From positions 20,866,477-20,930,476 of the forward strand of contig CAIIXF020000004.1 in assembly GCA_903813345.2 (NCBI GenBank): 64,000 nucleotides of DNA, written 5' to 3'. The notes under the pieces were generated by a model. That model was not told the DNA's origin. It saw only the letters and a list, made by a program, of their open reading frames with translations, and did not search any database. This DNA is from Owenia fusiformis. Its lineage: Eukaryota; Annelida; Polychaeta; Sabellida; Oweniidae. Shown in pieces: positions 1 through 13,900 of the stretch. Positions within the stretch are counted from its first letter, which is position 1; each line of letters begins with the position of its first letter. Both the position numbers and the translations under genes were made by a program.

Positions 1-1868
1 ATATTTTGCAAATGCGTGGAAAAAGTGATATCTGTGGAATACGGAAAATATTTCACAGATATCACCTTTTGGCAGGGATTTGAAAACTACCACCAATATG
101 ATGTGTTTTGTTACATAGTGATTTCATGACATCACGGGGATGAATGAATGAATGGATGTTGTTTTGATATGCTTTGTTTAGTTTTAGAGGTGAACTATGG
201 GAAAAATAGAACATCCTATGAATTTTCGTGATATTGTGTTAATCCAACTCATTGATACCAATATCTGCGCTAATTCGCTATGCTAACTTGGCAATATATT
301 GATATCAACTCGGAGATAAAGATAAAATCATTTAAAATCATATGATATCCTATACATATCCTTTACTGTGCCACAACTTTCTCATATGTTATATAATTGG
401 CACAGGCCATCATTTATTTTCCTTGAATTCATGCTTTTGTTCCTCGTTTTAGAAATGAGAGGAAATCTTTGATTTTCCTTGTATTTAAGTTGCTTAAATA
501 TTGCCCTGTGATGTTGATAAAAGTCAATAGTAATCCATTACAGTCACAGTAGAAATGTACCCATTGCTAGCCCAGAACCTACCAAAATAGCATTTGCATT
601 TTGTCAATATTGCCCTATGTGCTTTCCATGAAAATAATTTTAATTGTATCTTTTCTTCAGTATTTCATATATTACATTTTAATATATTTAAATTGGTTAA
701 TATTTACATACTATTGACTTAGACAACAATAAATAAAGAATTTTTTGTAAAAACACCAAAAATGGTATATGATCTTTAAATGACTGTTGTGTGAACATCA
801 AAGGTCAAAATTTGCTGAAATTGTATTTTTATAAAGCACAAATGATTTTTCTTCAATATGATATGCATTATTATCAGATATCTTTGGGGGCTAAAAAGGG
901 CTCTTAATGACACCCGTCCTTTCAAAATTGCAAAATTGTGAAAGATAACAGCATCAAATATTAGTGGCAGTACAGTATTTGCATGTGAAATAATTATGAT
1001 ATATTAATATAATAATATAATAATTGATGAAACAATTGCAATGAACTGTTTTGATTAGCCAAGGCCAGAGCATTGGAATTTGAACTGAAGTTGAGTATAA
1101 TGTTATTGTATAAATTAAAAAAATAATTATAGAGACTTCTTACAAAGTTGATCTTCATTTCAAATAGCTGAGAATATTTCCCAAAATAGATTGACTAGGC
1201 CTTCAGATTTTTTTTAATTTCAGTATTACTATTACTCATACAGTAAAACCTGTCTAATCCAAATGCCACCGTGCAGTTAAAAACATTCAGATTGGGAGGT
1301 GTTCGTTATCACAATAGATTATAATTATATCATTGATAATTTAGAGTTTATTCAAAGATGGCAGCAGCATTCTCAGAACAAAACAATCAGAATCTCATTA
1401 ATCTTTTGTTCACGTTAGTTATTTAAACTTTATATTCATATATAGATGGCAGGTCTTAAATATATGATAGACACCAATAATTCATCCTCCGATCACAGGG
1501 CTTCAAAATCCAGAATATCTTCTTTCTTTTTACCCCCTGCTATAACCAAGTTGGACGCGCCCGATTGAAACTGAATCACGTGATCTTATTATGCGCCGAT
1601 GACGTATACATGATTTCTGTCGCAGTGTTGCGACAGCCAATCAAATTGCGAGTTCTTAATCGGGGAAATGCTAACTGCTTATAGCAGGGGGAAGGAGGTA
1701 CGGATTCTGGACACCTGCTTAGGAGGGTGCCAATAATTCAACATCATAATTTAACCTTTTCCATTAAATATACCCTGTATCAAGCACAGAAACGTATTTA
1801 CACCCTTTACTAAAATGGCAACCCCTGTATCACGCACTTGTATTATATGTAAATATTTTCCCTTGCAG
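1..1868. other. Intron of the MINDY4B-like gene, no exon recognised
   Basis: AT-rich sequence without a convincing exon. It holds a small hairpin at 22-70 (arms aaagtgatatctgtg and cacagatatcacctttt), a pogo-like element start at about 1242 (acagtaaaacctgtct), and the short element at 1533-1691. Confidence 0.5.
1533..1691. mobile_element. Short inverted-terminal-repeat element (about 160 bp)
   Basis: The ends ccccctgctataa and ttatagcaggggg are exact inverse complements. There is no coding capacity, so it is a non-autonomous DNA element. Its GC-richer interior (cgcgcccgat, atgcgccgatgacg) differs from the flanks. Confidence 0.6.
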
Positions 1869-1954
1869 CTAACACAGTTTCCAATGTTACCGTGACAACA
1901 ACCAGAAACAACACGGTGGAAGATGGAACACCCATCACCATAGAAACAGCAATT
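1869..1954 (+). CDS. MINDY4B: MINDY4B-like exon (first in window)
   Basis: The exon is bounded by ttcccttgcag and gtaagt. It starts after the first base of a codon and ends in phase 0. The 28 full codons end in DGTPITIETAI, which runs into ALRKVVYGSS of the next exon, as expected just before the MINDY catalytic domain. The Ser/Thr/Asn-rich first half is probably linker. Confidence 0.72.
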
Positions 1955-4900
1955 GTAAGTACACTCAATGAATATTGAATATTATAAAAAGATTAAACAT
2001 TCCACTCAGTATTTCTGTATATGCTGTGTAAAACAAATTCTTTCATGAATCAAACTAAAATATGTCATTTTATCAAACTAAAATATGTCATTGTATCAAA
2101 CTAAAATAACTCATTGTGTCAAACTAAAGTATGGCATTGTATCAAACTAAAATATGACATTGTATCAAACTAAAATATGTCATTGTTGAAACCTGATAGC
2201 CAAATTATCCAGTTAGTTAAAGCCATGCATCTTCACAATTCTAATGATTTTTAGAAGGGAATTTATTTTTAATGTTCATTGGTTCTTACTTACATATTGG
2301 AGGAATTCAGTCTGAAAGGTATTAAGACATCAAAACGTTACCTGGTCCATTGGTTTTTCTTATGTTTTCTAATGAAATTGTTTTATTCAAACTCAAAGGA
2401 AGATGGTGTGTTGTAGAAATATCTTTCAGGCTTCAAGGAAGGTGGTGTGTTTAGTAAATGTAAAATCATCTTTCAGGCTTTGGTATGTTAAAATATCCTT
2501 CAGGTTATTTTCGGTTTTTAAGCAAGGTGGTGTGATTTATAACTGTGAAATCATCTTTAAGGCTTTAAGGAAGGGGGTTTTATAAATGTGAAATCATTTC
2601 CAGGCTATAAGGAAGGTGGTGAGATTTATAAATGGGAAATCATCTTTCAGGCGTTAAGGAAGGGGGTGTGTTTTATAAATGCAAAATCATTTCCAGGGTT
2701 TAAGGAAGGTGGTGAGATTTTTAAATGGGAAATAATCATTAAGGCGTTAAGGAAGGCGGTGTGTTTTATAAATGTGAAACCATTTTTCAGGCTTTAAGGA
2801 AGGTGGTGAGATTTATAAATGTGAAATCATCTCTCAGGCTTTAAAGGAAGGCGGTGTGTTTTATAAATGTGAAATCATTTTTCAGGCTTTAAGGAAGGTG
2901 GTGAGATTTATAAATGGGAAATCATCTTTCAGGCTTCAAGGAAGGTGGTTTGTTTTATAAAAATGAAATCATCTTTCAGGCTTTAAGGAAGGTGGTGAGA
3001 TTTATAAATGGGAAATCATCTTTCAGGCTTCAAGGAAGGTGGTTTGTTTTATAAAAATGAAATCATCTTTCAGGCTTTAAGGAAGGTGGTGAGATTTATA
3101 AATGTGAAATCATCTTTCAGGCTTTAAGGAAGGTGGTGAGATTTATAAATATGAAATCATCTTTCAGGCTTTAAGGAAGGCAGTGTGTTTTATAAATGTG
3201 AAATCATTTTCAGGCTTTAAGGAAGGTGTTGAGATTTATAAATGGGAAAATCATCTTTCAGGCTTCAAGGAAGGTGGTTTGTTATGTCCCCACCACATAG
3301 TGTGGGGCCATATTGTCGGCCTAGGCGCGTCTGTCCGTCTGTCCACCTATGCCCAGTCACAAGCCTGAAGAACCTGCTTTTATATCTAATGTGGATTTTT
3401 ATCTTACCAATCATGACTTAAATATTAATATGGGTATTTCCTATAATTAATATATACTGGATTTTAACTTACCAAATATGACTTCAATATTAATATGGGT
3501 TTAAACCTATAATAAATTAAATACTGGATATGACAAATAAATAAAATCAATTATAATCTACCTATATGATGTAGATATCCAAATGTCGGTCTGAATTTAT
3601 CTTTGTGGAAAGATTGTATGCTTCAGTTGCTCTTTAACAAAACATGTGGGACAGTGTATCTATATATTACAAGATGTCCGTCTGTCTGCCTGTCCATCTG
3701 TCCGGCAGTTTTCTCCAAAACCGCTACAGGTATCACCTTCAAATTTTCAGGGATAACTCATGAGTGCATATAGATGTGGATGAAAAAAAATTAGCTCGAT
3801 ACCTACTTCCTGTCGGCCATTTTGAAGTCAAATGCTAAAATCCTTGTCTGCAAACTTTAAGAAAAACGGCTTCACAGTTGCTTTTAAAACTTTAACATCT
3901 TGTTCAGCTCACTTCATTCTAGATCTGATTAGGTTTTGGACCTGTTAGCTCAGTCATGTCAGCCATTTTGAATGTTTAAAGAAAAGTTAGCGCGCTATAA
4001 TACTTTGTATCATATTGAATGGTGTTTTTCAGTTTTCATACTTTAACTATTTAGTAGCTTTAAAATAATTTCAGGTGTACTTTGTTTTAAAAGCCTATGT
4101 TATTGTTAATAGTAGTTATATGTGATAATTTTGTAGAAAGAAATCAGCAAAAACTCATAATCACTTTTTTATTGTCGGCCATTTTGGATTTTTCCGTCCT
4201 AAAATCTTGTCAGTAAAGTCTTGTCTACGCATTTTCAGGTGAACCGTTTGGTAGATCAATTTCAAATTTTCAGGAATGATTCTTAGTATGAAAATCTAGT
4301 ACAGATTAGTTTTTGGGCATTCTGGGTAAATGTCAAGGCAGCCATTTTGGATTTTCCGTCCTAAAATCTTGTCTGTAAAGTCTTGTCTACGTGTTTTCAG
4401 GTGAACCGTATGGTGGATCAATTTCAAATTTTCAGGGATGATTCTTAGTATGAAAATCTAGATCTGATTAGTTTTGGGGCATTTTAGGTAAATGTCAAGG
4501 CAGCCATTTTGGATTTTCCGTCCTAAAATCTTCTCTGTAAAGTCTTGTCTACGCATTTCCAGGTGAACCGTTTGGTAGATCAATTTCAAATTTTCAGGGA
4601 TGATTCTTAGTATGAAAATCTAGTACAGATTAGTTTTTGGGCATTCTGGGTAATTTTTAAGGTGGCCATTTTGAATTTTCCATCCTCAAATTGTGTCGGT
4701 AAAGTCTTGTCTACTCATTTATAGGATAACCATTTGACGGGATCACCCATAGGTGGGGACATTTTGTACACATTTGTGTTCTTGTTTTATAAAAATGAAA
4801 TCATCTTTCAGACTTTAAGGAAGGTGGTGAGATTTATAAATGTGAAATAATCTTTCAGGCTTTAAGGAAGGTGGTGAATTTTATAAATGTGAAATCATTT

Positions 4901-7900
4901 TCAGGCTTTACGAAAGGTGATGTATTTTATAAATGTGAAATCATTTTCAGGCTTTACGAAAGGTGGTGTATTTTATAAATGTGAAATCATTTTCAGGCTT
5001 TACGAAAGGTGGTGTATGGGTCAAGTATTCATTCATTTGGCAGTAGTTGGAAAAGCATGGGATTTGTCTTCCAAGATATCAGTGGTCCATTTAGTTATGG
5101 ACTCAAATCAGAAAGAGTAAGTGCCTTGATGATTTATCAAAGTTATAAAATTAATAATATATGTCTCATTAACTTTACCAAGCATTGACATAGCAAGAAT
5201 GATACACATGGACTTGCAAAACTTTCTTAACTCATAAGTCATCCCATTAGGCTCTTTAGTTAATTACAATTTCCCCTTCAATATAATACTATTCTATATA
5301 AGTACAACTACATCAGTTACCAGGACTGAATGTTGCTACATAATGGTTTGAAAAGCATATCTCCGTAGCCACCAACACTGTTCATAGCAACAAACAGTGT
5401 TTCCTTGGCAACAGACAAAAGTTGTGAAATAATGATGGCCTTGATGTAAATTATCTTTTTGTAAATTGCTGGTACAGTCCAATACGTGTAGTTTTATTTT
5501 CTAGATTTACAATGTATAAGACATCATTCTTTTCTCTTGCAATAATTATATAATTTTGATATTTGTTTCAGAATGGCAGCAGGGGACTTTTAATGGCTGT
5601 TCAGGGACATATTATTAGAAACCTGCTGCACAGACATTCTCAAGGAGATAAACCGCAGAAATTGTAAGCAATAACTGTATGGGATACAAAATCATGAAAA
5701 AAGCAGGCCTGTAGCCAGGGGGGGGGGGGTTCGCAGGGCGAATTTAAGAAATCTTGACCTAAAATAACACATAAACCTAAAGTAACGTGTAATTTTAGCA
5801 GGGCGAACCCCCCCCCCCCTCCCTCCTGGCCAAAAATTCTTTCAAAATCATGGCCTGAAAAGTGCTCCATTGTTGTACCTTAGCTTATAGCAACGTAACA
5901 TTGCAGCAATCCAAAAATGAAAAATGTCATTTTAGTGTGTGTTTGTGTTACTTTAGGTTTATGTGTTATTTTAGGTCAAGATTTCTTAAATTTGTCAGCC
6001 CTGCTATTGCATTTTGCACATTTTAATGAATTCAAGTCAGAGTGAGTTTTGTAATTCATTGTTTTGTGTATTACATTCATTCATTTAGAATTCATTGTAA
6101 AATAAGAAAAAATAATGAGATGTGACATGTAATTGAAGGAGCATATCTATAGTCATGTAGTAGATCTATATCTGTATCTCAAACCACCATACATGTAACA
6201 GATTTATCCCATGCCTACTGATTTTCTAGGTACATTTTACCTTCTTAGGTTTCAAAACTTAAAAAAATAAATTTTATCAAATTATTAAAGATAGTATGGA
6301 GTGGGACCAGGATGGATACAGCTGTATGTGCTGAACATCAGGATAGTGGGATAGATACAGAAATATCCATCCTGTCTCAGGCATACACTCTATATTCCGG
6401 CATAGTATATACCTAGAATCTCAGTAGGTAATTGGATATAAATTTCAAGAATGGAGTTCTGAATTTAGGTCATCTCATCAAAACAATTCTTATTTTAGGT
6501 CTAGTCTTAAACCAACTAATTTTGAAAGGAGACGAGCTCTGATTGAAAGTTTGTGTCAAATGTTATGGAGAGCAGGAGAAAACAATGGTTGCCAAGTATG
6601 TCTCCATGGCAACCAACCATGTTTCCCTAACAACAATATGTACAGAGATGATAATATCACAGAAAGGGTAATTATTTCTTGAAAATTGTATCTTCATTAT
6701 CATTAAATAATTTTTATGATTACATTGTTTTTTTAATTTTAATTTGTGTCTGATATTTTGGCAAAATTGCCAATTTTTGGTAAGTACCTGTTCTACAAAA
6801 TTGGCAGTTTTGAACTCCCAAAGCTCCTTAATATTTTGAAACGTTTAAACCTTAGCCTTTTGAGAGCATGATTAATGATTACATGTCTTGATATTTTAAT
6901 GTTTTTTTTTAATGTATACACATTACTCTGTTTTTCACATATTTCAGTTTTCACATTTTTAATGTTCACATTTTTATCACTGTCACATTTCCCCACATAT
7001 TGTTTTCAGCTTCACCTTTTTGCCTTCAAGAAGTATCAAGATCTAGAAATGTTTATGAAAAGATACATTCACTTTGTAAGTACCAGTCCTTGTTGTTTTG
7101 TAATTATACTCCTCAAAAAAAGTTAAGGACCTCATAGGTTTACATGTTAATCCCCATATTTGTTTAACGACTGTTTTCTAAGCAGGGAACAAAAGAAATC
7201 CCAATAAAGAAAATAAATCTGTATCTTGATTCTATTCACTATAAAGTCCGCAACGTTTCAATGTTATATTATCTCCATTACATTGGGTCAAAAGGAAGAG
7301 GCTCGATAGAGAGAGCTTTTTAGATGGGTATAAGTTTTTTATTATTTCGATGATCAATATAAAATTGTAACACAATTTAGGAGATGAGGTGAATTTTCAT
7401 ATTCTAAAATATTATTTCTGAATCATCAAAATGGATTTTTCTACAACCTTTTTGGCGAATCGATGAACTCGTTTTTCAGGTTTAACCCTTTCTTTGTGGT
7501 TAAATATAATGCCCTTTATATAATTATAGAAACAAAATATTTTGTTTCTAGGTCTTTAATTATCTAAAGTCTTACATAATGTGGACACATATTTGTTTAA
7601 CTGATCAGAAATATTTTTTTTCCCCATTCATCAATTTTTCCATGTTAAAGTATAGGGGGGCTGAGATCCCCGGGAATTCCTGAGGTTTGACCCATTATGT
7701 TATGGTTTTGAACCGATGATAAGTTTATAGAGGGAAATGCTGTTCCATCGAATTATTTGATTTTGACTGAAATTAACGCATTACGTTATTCACACTGGGA
7801 GCTACAAAATATTGGGTTACGGATTTATTAAAACGTACCTTTATCTCGCATTCTCGGTTTACCTGCGTATCATGATTTATGATCATGATTTATCGTTTAT

Positions 7901-10900
7901 GCTTTGCTCACATAAGTTCAGATTCACCTTATGGGTGCCTACCGATTACGGTATTTTTCAACTGCCAACCGATCACCGGCAGACGTTGCGCCGGGAGAAT
8001 TTTCACAATCAAAATGTAAATTACATTATAAAATATGTATCAAATGAAGAAAAGGATGTCCAGATGGGTGCTGTTCGGCAACTGTAAGATTATAGTGTTG
8101 CTTGTAATATCATAAGTTGAAGAAAATTGGGTTCTTGGAATACATGTTCGTTAACGTTTTGATTTTGATTGTATATATTTATAATTCATATGTAATATAC
8201 GATTGACTGTACTTTGAAGAGAAAACAAGTATTTTACCAATTAATAGAAGAATTCAAAAGCTCTAGCGAAGTAACCTCTTTAGTTTATATTCGCCAAAAC
8301 GTAAAACGATAGAAAATCATATATTTTTGAAACATCGCTTATTGGAACCATTTAACTTGTCGACTAACTTGCGGTAAGTTAGTTGTACATGAACTGGGCA
8401 GGTCGTAATATCCCTATTTACCAGTTAAAGACATTCGACATGTTATGACCGAAATAATCAGTTACGATCCGTAGTATAATTAACAAATCCAGTGCCACGG
8501 AATAAATAACTTGAAAGTGGTGATAAGCCATTCAGGACTACTTAGATTATTCATTTATTTTATTTTTCTAGTTTATTGACGGCCATTTATGTTTGTTAAA
8601 CATTTTCATCATATAAATATGTATCAAAATGTTTTGGTCTGCAATATTTCTTATTTAATAAATCTTTTTCAAGCAAATGGAAATTGTTATCATAATTCCA
8701 TCTGAAACAATGGAACAATCATATAAATATGAAATACAGGCATTTTACAGATAAAGTATAGTTAGCGTTGCTGCAGAAATAGGATTAAAATTCCAAGCGG
8801 GGCTATTATAATACATATTATTGAAAAGGGAAATCTTAGACTGGCTGAAACTTATGGCCAAAAGATATATGAAGAATTGCCCCTAATTGAAATTGCAGCA
8901 TTTTAAGAACTTACCAGGGTTTATCTATTCAAAACTAGCTACAGTTCATAAGATGCGAGGCATTTATAAAATAGTGAATCAATATTAACAACGAAAGCAT
9001 ATCTATACAAGGATGGATAAAAACATTAATGCCTGGTGTAAACGGGTAGGAGGTTCTATCAATTATGGTCCTACTCTCCATTGATTTATATGGTGACCTA
9101 AACTCTTTCCCTCATTATCTTATACGCAATCTGGGCCAATAAGGGCCGTTAAGAAAGGGGACCATAATCCCTGGGGGATCATTTCTTTTCACACCTGGTC
9201 ACATTTGCTCAGATTTATCGGCCGGCGTCCGGCCGATTGAGTATCCTGCTGACAATTGCATTCAGTTTTGAACAGAATATTTAATCTGTCGGCCGCCGAG
9301 CAATGAATCGGAGCAAATGTGCGATAACCAATTAACGAATATCTACAGACTGCTCATCTCTTGTATAATGGTACTGTATATGTCTATGAATTCCGTCTAA
9401 AAGAAGACGTTCTCTAAAACTTTCTAATGGAATACATGTATAGGACTAGAAACACAATGCAAATTCACGTTTATGCAATATAATTTCTTTTCTATTAAAT
9501 TCAATCTTACAACACTTTATGGAGCTGTTACGTTAGACCACGTGGGCTCACCGTTCGCTACAGTATGGATACGTTTTGCAGATGGCAGGACTAGACATGG
9601 ACATACGGTTGGCTAATCAAATAGTTTTAAAGCAGGATATTCCGAACGGTGAGACCACATGGCCTAGTGCAATACAATAGCCACTCATTACATTTCGATA
9701 CTCATAACATCCTTCTGTTTCAACCGAAACTTGCTTTGATTTTATTAGGCATATTCTGTGATCTGAACACATCAGATGGGATGTGTTATAACTGTCAATA
9801 AGTGTGATAGTTATCATATACCTTAATGTCAATCCATTACATAATAGGCATTGTATTCAACCACATATAAATTAACAAAGGCACAGATGCACAGTTTTAG
9901 GACTGGAGAAGAAATAAGATGTCATGATTTATCAGGACTCATTAGCTATTTAACATACTCTATATGTTAACATTATTATTGTATTTTGTTTCAATTCAAA
10001 AATTGAATTCAATTAATTTTAGTTGTACAATGATCACTGGTGATCCGCTCGATTACGCTGGTTACCGAAACGGTTCGTTTTTGGTAACAATATGTCGGAC
10101 ATCGAAGGTACGATTTTTCTTTTTCCTTATTTCACGCGTTGTAGGCAGAATTCCGACGACGTTTTTTGTCACAAACGTGTATCAGCATCATATGTTTTAG
10201 AAAATGTACATGTTTGCGAAAAAATAGCTCAGAAGACAACAGAATCGTCGATTTAATTCCTCACTTAAGTGCAGATCTTAACTGTTTTTCGAAAAACCGT
10301 TTATGTAACTTAAGTGAGAAATTAAATCGACGATTCTGTTGTCTTCTGAACTATTTGTTCGCAAATATGTACATTTTCTTAAACATATGATACTGATACA
10401 CGTTTGTGTTAAAAATGTCGTCGGAATTCTGCCTACAACGTGTGAAATAAGGAAAAAAGTAAAATCGTACCTTCGATGTTCCGACATTTTGTTACCAAAA
10501 CGAAAGGAATCGTTTTGGTAACCAGCGTAATCGAGTGGATCACCAGTGATGATTATCCCCGAACAATAACTCAACTGAGTATACATTCAGCGCTTTATCG
10601 TATTCTATATGTGTTATTTTTAGTACCATCGTAAGTACATCTGTGAAGCCCCGTTGTGTAGCCTAACGTAGCTACTTGTACAATGGTAACTTTGTGAGTG
10701 TCTGTAAATGCCATGATGCAATATAAAACACTGTAAAAATCTGATAATTATTTTTGATTACTATGACAAGTAAAAGATTTATAACACTAACCTAATGCAT
10801 AGTTTTACACATCTACATGCACACATTCTACTCGAATGTTACTATTTGAGATAATTCTTTTCGAAGCGATCGTACAGTCTTCATACATTGGAAGAATCAC

Positions 10901-13900
10901 AACTGAGCATTGTTTTTTATGACTATAATAAATATAAATATGATAAGGTTAATGACATATCAAAATTCTTGTTGGAGTGGTCAAAATCATATACTCTCGA
11001 TAAACTTTGATAAACGATTTTTATTCATTATCCATGGAAGACAAAATATGGCATATCTACACCCTGATGTGGTGTTAAATTCATGTAGGCATATTATGTA
11101 CATCTATATTTATGTTGATGTGAAAGTTATGATATTGGTCAACATGCAAAAAATGAACAAAAAATATTATTCGAAGCGTATTTCGAAAGTTTTGAGGACG
11201 ACATTTTGTTTTTCGATTTTGACCAATCAGAAACATATGTCACCTCAATAGGGGTTTACATGTTCATGTTCTCTACCTGGGAATGTGAGCCCATAATTCA
11301 ATTTTTGAACTAGTCTGAAGAGACCTACATGCAAAGTTCATAGAAAAAAGAAAAATCACAAATATGAATACAGTTTGATTATAAGTCTATTGGAATTTTC
11401 ATCGTGTTGATTTTAAAGTCTATTACAAAAGTTACTGTTATGTTTACCACACTGGTACCAGTTAGTGGTATGTTGAATGGTATGAGTTGTTGAGTTTCAC
11501 CTTCACCCAGATCATGCAGAATATCAACACGGCGTTCCTTGTAGAAAGTAGTTCTTGGTTTGTCTTACATATGATAGATAGTAAGATATGATAGGCAATA
11601 TTCTCCTTTGACAAGATGTGACTGACACAGTTTTGTGTTGGAGTGTAGCAATATGCGGTGCAATCATGCCATATCTAACATCACATAACATGCTCATCCC
11701 CGTGCTCATCACAGAAAGATGTCAACACGTATGCCTCTCCATTAAATAATTCTTTTTTATATGCAGTATCTCGACCCGATCCTATCTGAAATATAAGAAA
11801 TATATATAATCAAGTTACTTGTTGTATTTCCCATAACTTATATAAACATCAATGACCAATATTCCCATTCTATTGATATTGTTATCGGCTCGGGGTACCA
11901 TAAATCGAAACAAGTAAATCCAAAATCGCAAGAAAAGATAAAGCTTGAAACAGGAACTACATGTTTCAAGACAGCTTGCAAATCCTATGGTTTTTCACAT
12001 GATGAAATGGAAGAGCTAAAACTTATTCAAACATACTAGTTAATTAGTTCTAGTAATTCATCTAGTTTGTTATTATTTATTACATTAAATATGTCTAAAG
12101 CATCGAAAAGTAATGTTTTCACCGCATGAAAGTAAAGTTGATCGATTTGTCGTACATGTAGATCGAGAGAATTGTGTGAAATCAACCGGGCTTTCTTGTG
12201 TCATCTGGGCTTTGTTCAGAATTAGTGAAACTTGAAACATAGAAGCAAGAAAAGAAATGTACGGTTTCTGTTATTTTGCTAAAATATAGGTTTCATCGCT
12301 CTTATTTGAGGCAATTCCATGCCACATGGCAGTTGTTAATCTTATTCTTTCTTTCTTTCAATAACAAGCCACTTAAATGTCATGTCAAACTCTGTTTATT
12401 TCGTATTATCTTCAGTAATTGTTTAACCACTCTTCATGTTTCTTAAGCTAATTCCACTCATATTGTCATGCCAAACACTGTTTATTTTATTTATCTACAA
12501 GTTGTCTATCGCATTGTTTCAAAAGCTAATCAAACAATTGTCATACCAAACTCTGTTTATTTCGTATTATATACATGTTTTCAATCGCTTCTTTATGTTT
12601 TACAAGCTAGCTCTACTCAATTGTCATGCCAAACTCAGTTTATTTCGTAATTTTCATATGCTAATTCCACTCAATTGTCATGCCAAACTCTGTTTATTTC
12701 ATTTATCTACAAGTTGACAATCGCCTCTTCGTGTTTCACAAGCTAATTCCTGCCAAATGTCATGTCAAAATCAGTTTATTTCGTATTATCTACATTTTTT
12801 CAATCGCTTCTTTATTTTTTACAAGCTAGATCCACTCAATTGTCATGCCCAACTCGGTTTATTTCATTTTAAGATACAGTTGTCAACCGCCCCTCGGGTC
12901 TCATAAGCGACAATCAATTGTCATGCCGAACTCAGTTTATTTCGTAATTTTCATATGCTAATTCCACTCAATTGTCATGCCAAACTCTGTTTATTTCATT
13001 TATCTACAAGTTGACAATCGCCTCTTCGTGTTTCACAAGCTAATTCCTGCCAATTGTCATGTCAAACTCCCGGGGGGTTCACTATATATAAACCTTGACG
13101 GGGATCCTCGGCGCATGTGGGGTACCTTTTTCAATGTTTGGTATGGCAATGGACCCATATTTTAGGATTTGGTATGGGAATGCCCGGAAATTTCTGACTT
13201 CTGAGGTATGGCAATGGTCAGACTTTTGCTCTTCTGGTATGAGAATGGTCGTTGTAAATACGTTACCTAACATTCGTGGTATGGCATTGGTCCAGTAGTT
13301 GCATTTGAAGTTGTTTTGAATCGTTTCCCGAAGTATCTTCTTTTCCAGGGCCTTCTTCAACTTTTGAATTTTAGCCCTTTTCACAGGGAAATGAGGACCA
13401 ATCATAGGCTTTGATGAAGTCTCGCGAGATTTTTCGTGATTTCAATACAAAACTTGAACATTTATGACCCCAACTACAGTATGGCATTTGTCCTTGATTT
13501 GAGGTATGGCGATTGGTCCTGTATTTGCACATTTGTATGACACTGATCCTATGTTTCATTTACTTTGAATTAAGGTATGGCATTGGTCCCATATTTGGAC
13601 ATTTGGTATGGCATTGGTCCTACATTTTGACATTTGGTATGGCATTGGTCCCATAATTGGACATTTGGTATGGCATTGGTCCTATATTTGACATTTGGTA
13701 TGGCATTGGTCCTATATTTGGACATTTGGTATGGCCTTTGGGCGTTATTTTGGTTGGTATGGGAACATATTGAAATTTGACAGATTGGTATGGGAACATA
13801 TTGATATTTGAGGCTTCAGCCTAGGACCCCCGTCAAGTTTTATATACAGTGAACCCCCCGGGGTCAAACTCTGTTCATTTCGTATTATCTACATGTTTTC

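Noticed and set aside
1-1868. Additional MINDY4B-like exon in the first 1.9 kb
   Set aside because: No segment had acceptor, donor, correct phase and family-like residues together.
2588-3368. Small open frames over the 47-bp array
   Set aside because: They follow the repeat unit in shifting frames and have no start context, domain or independent splice support.
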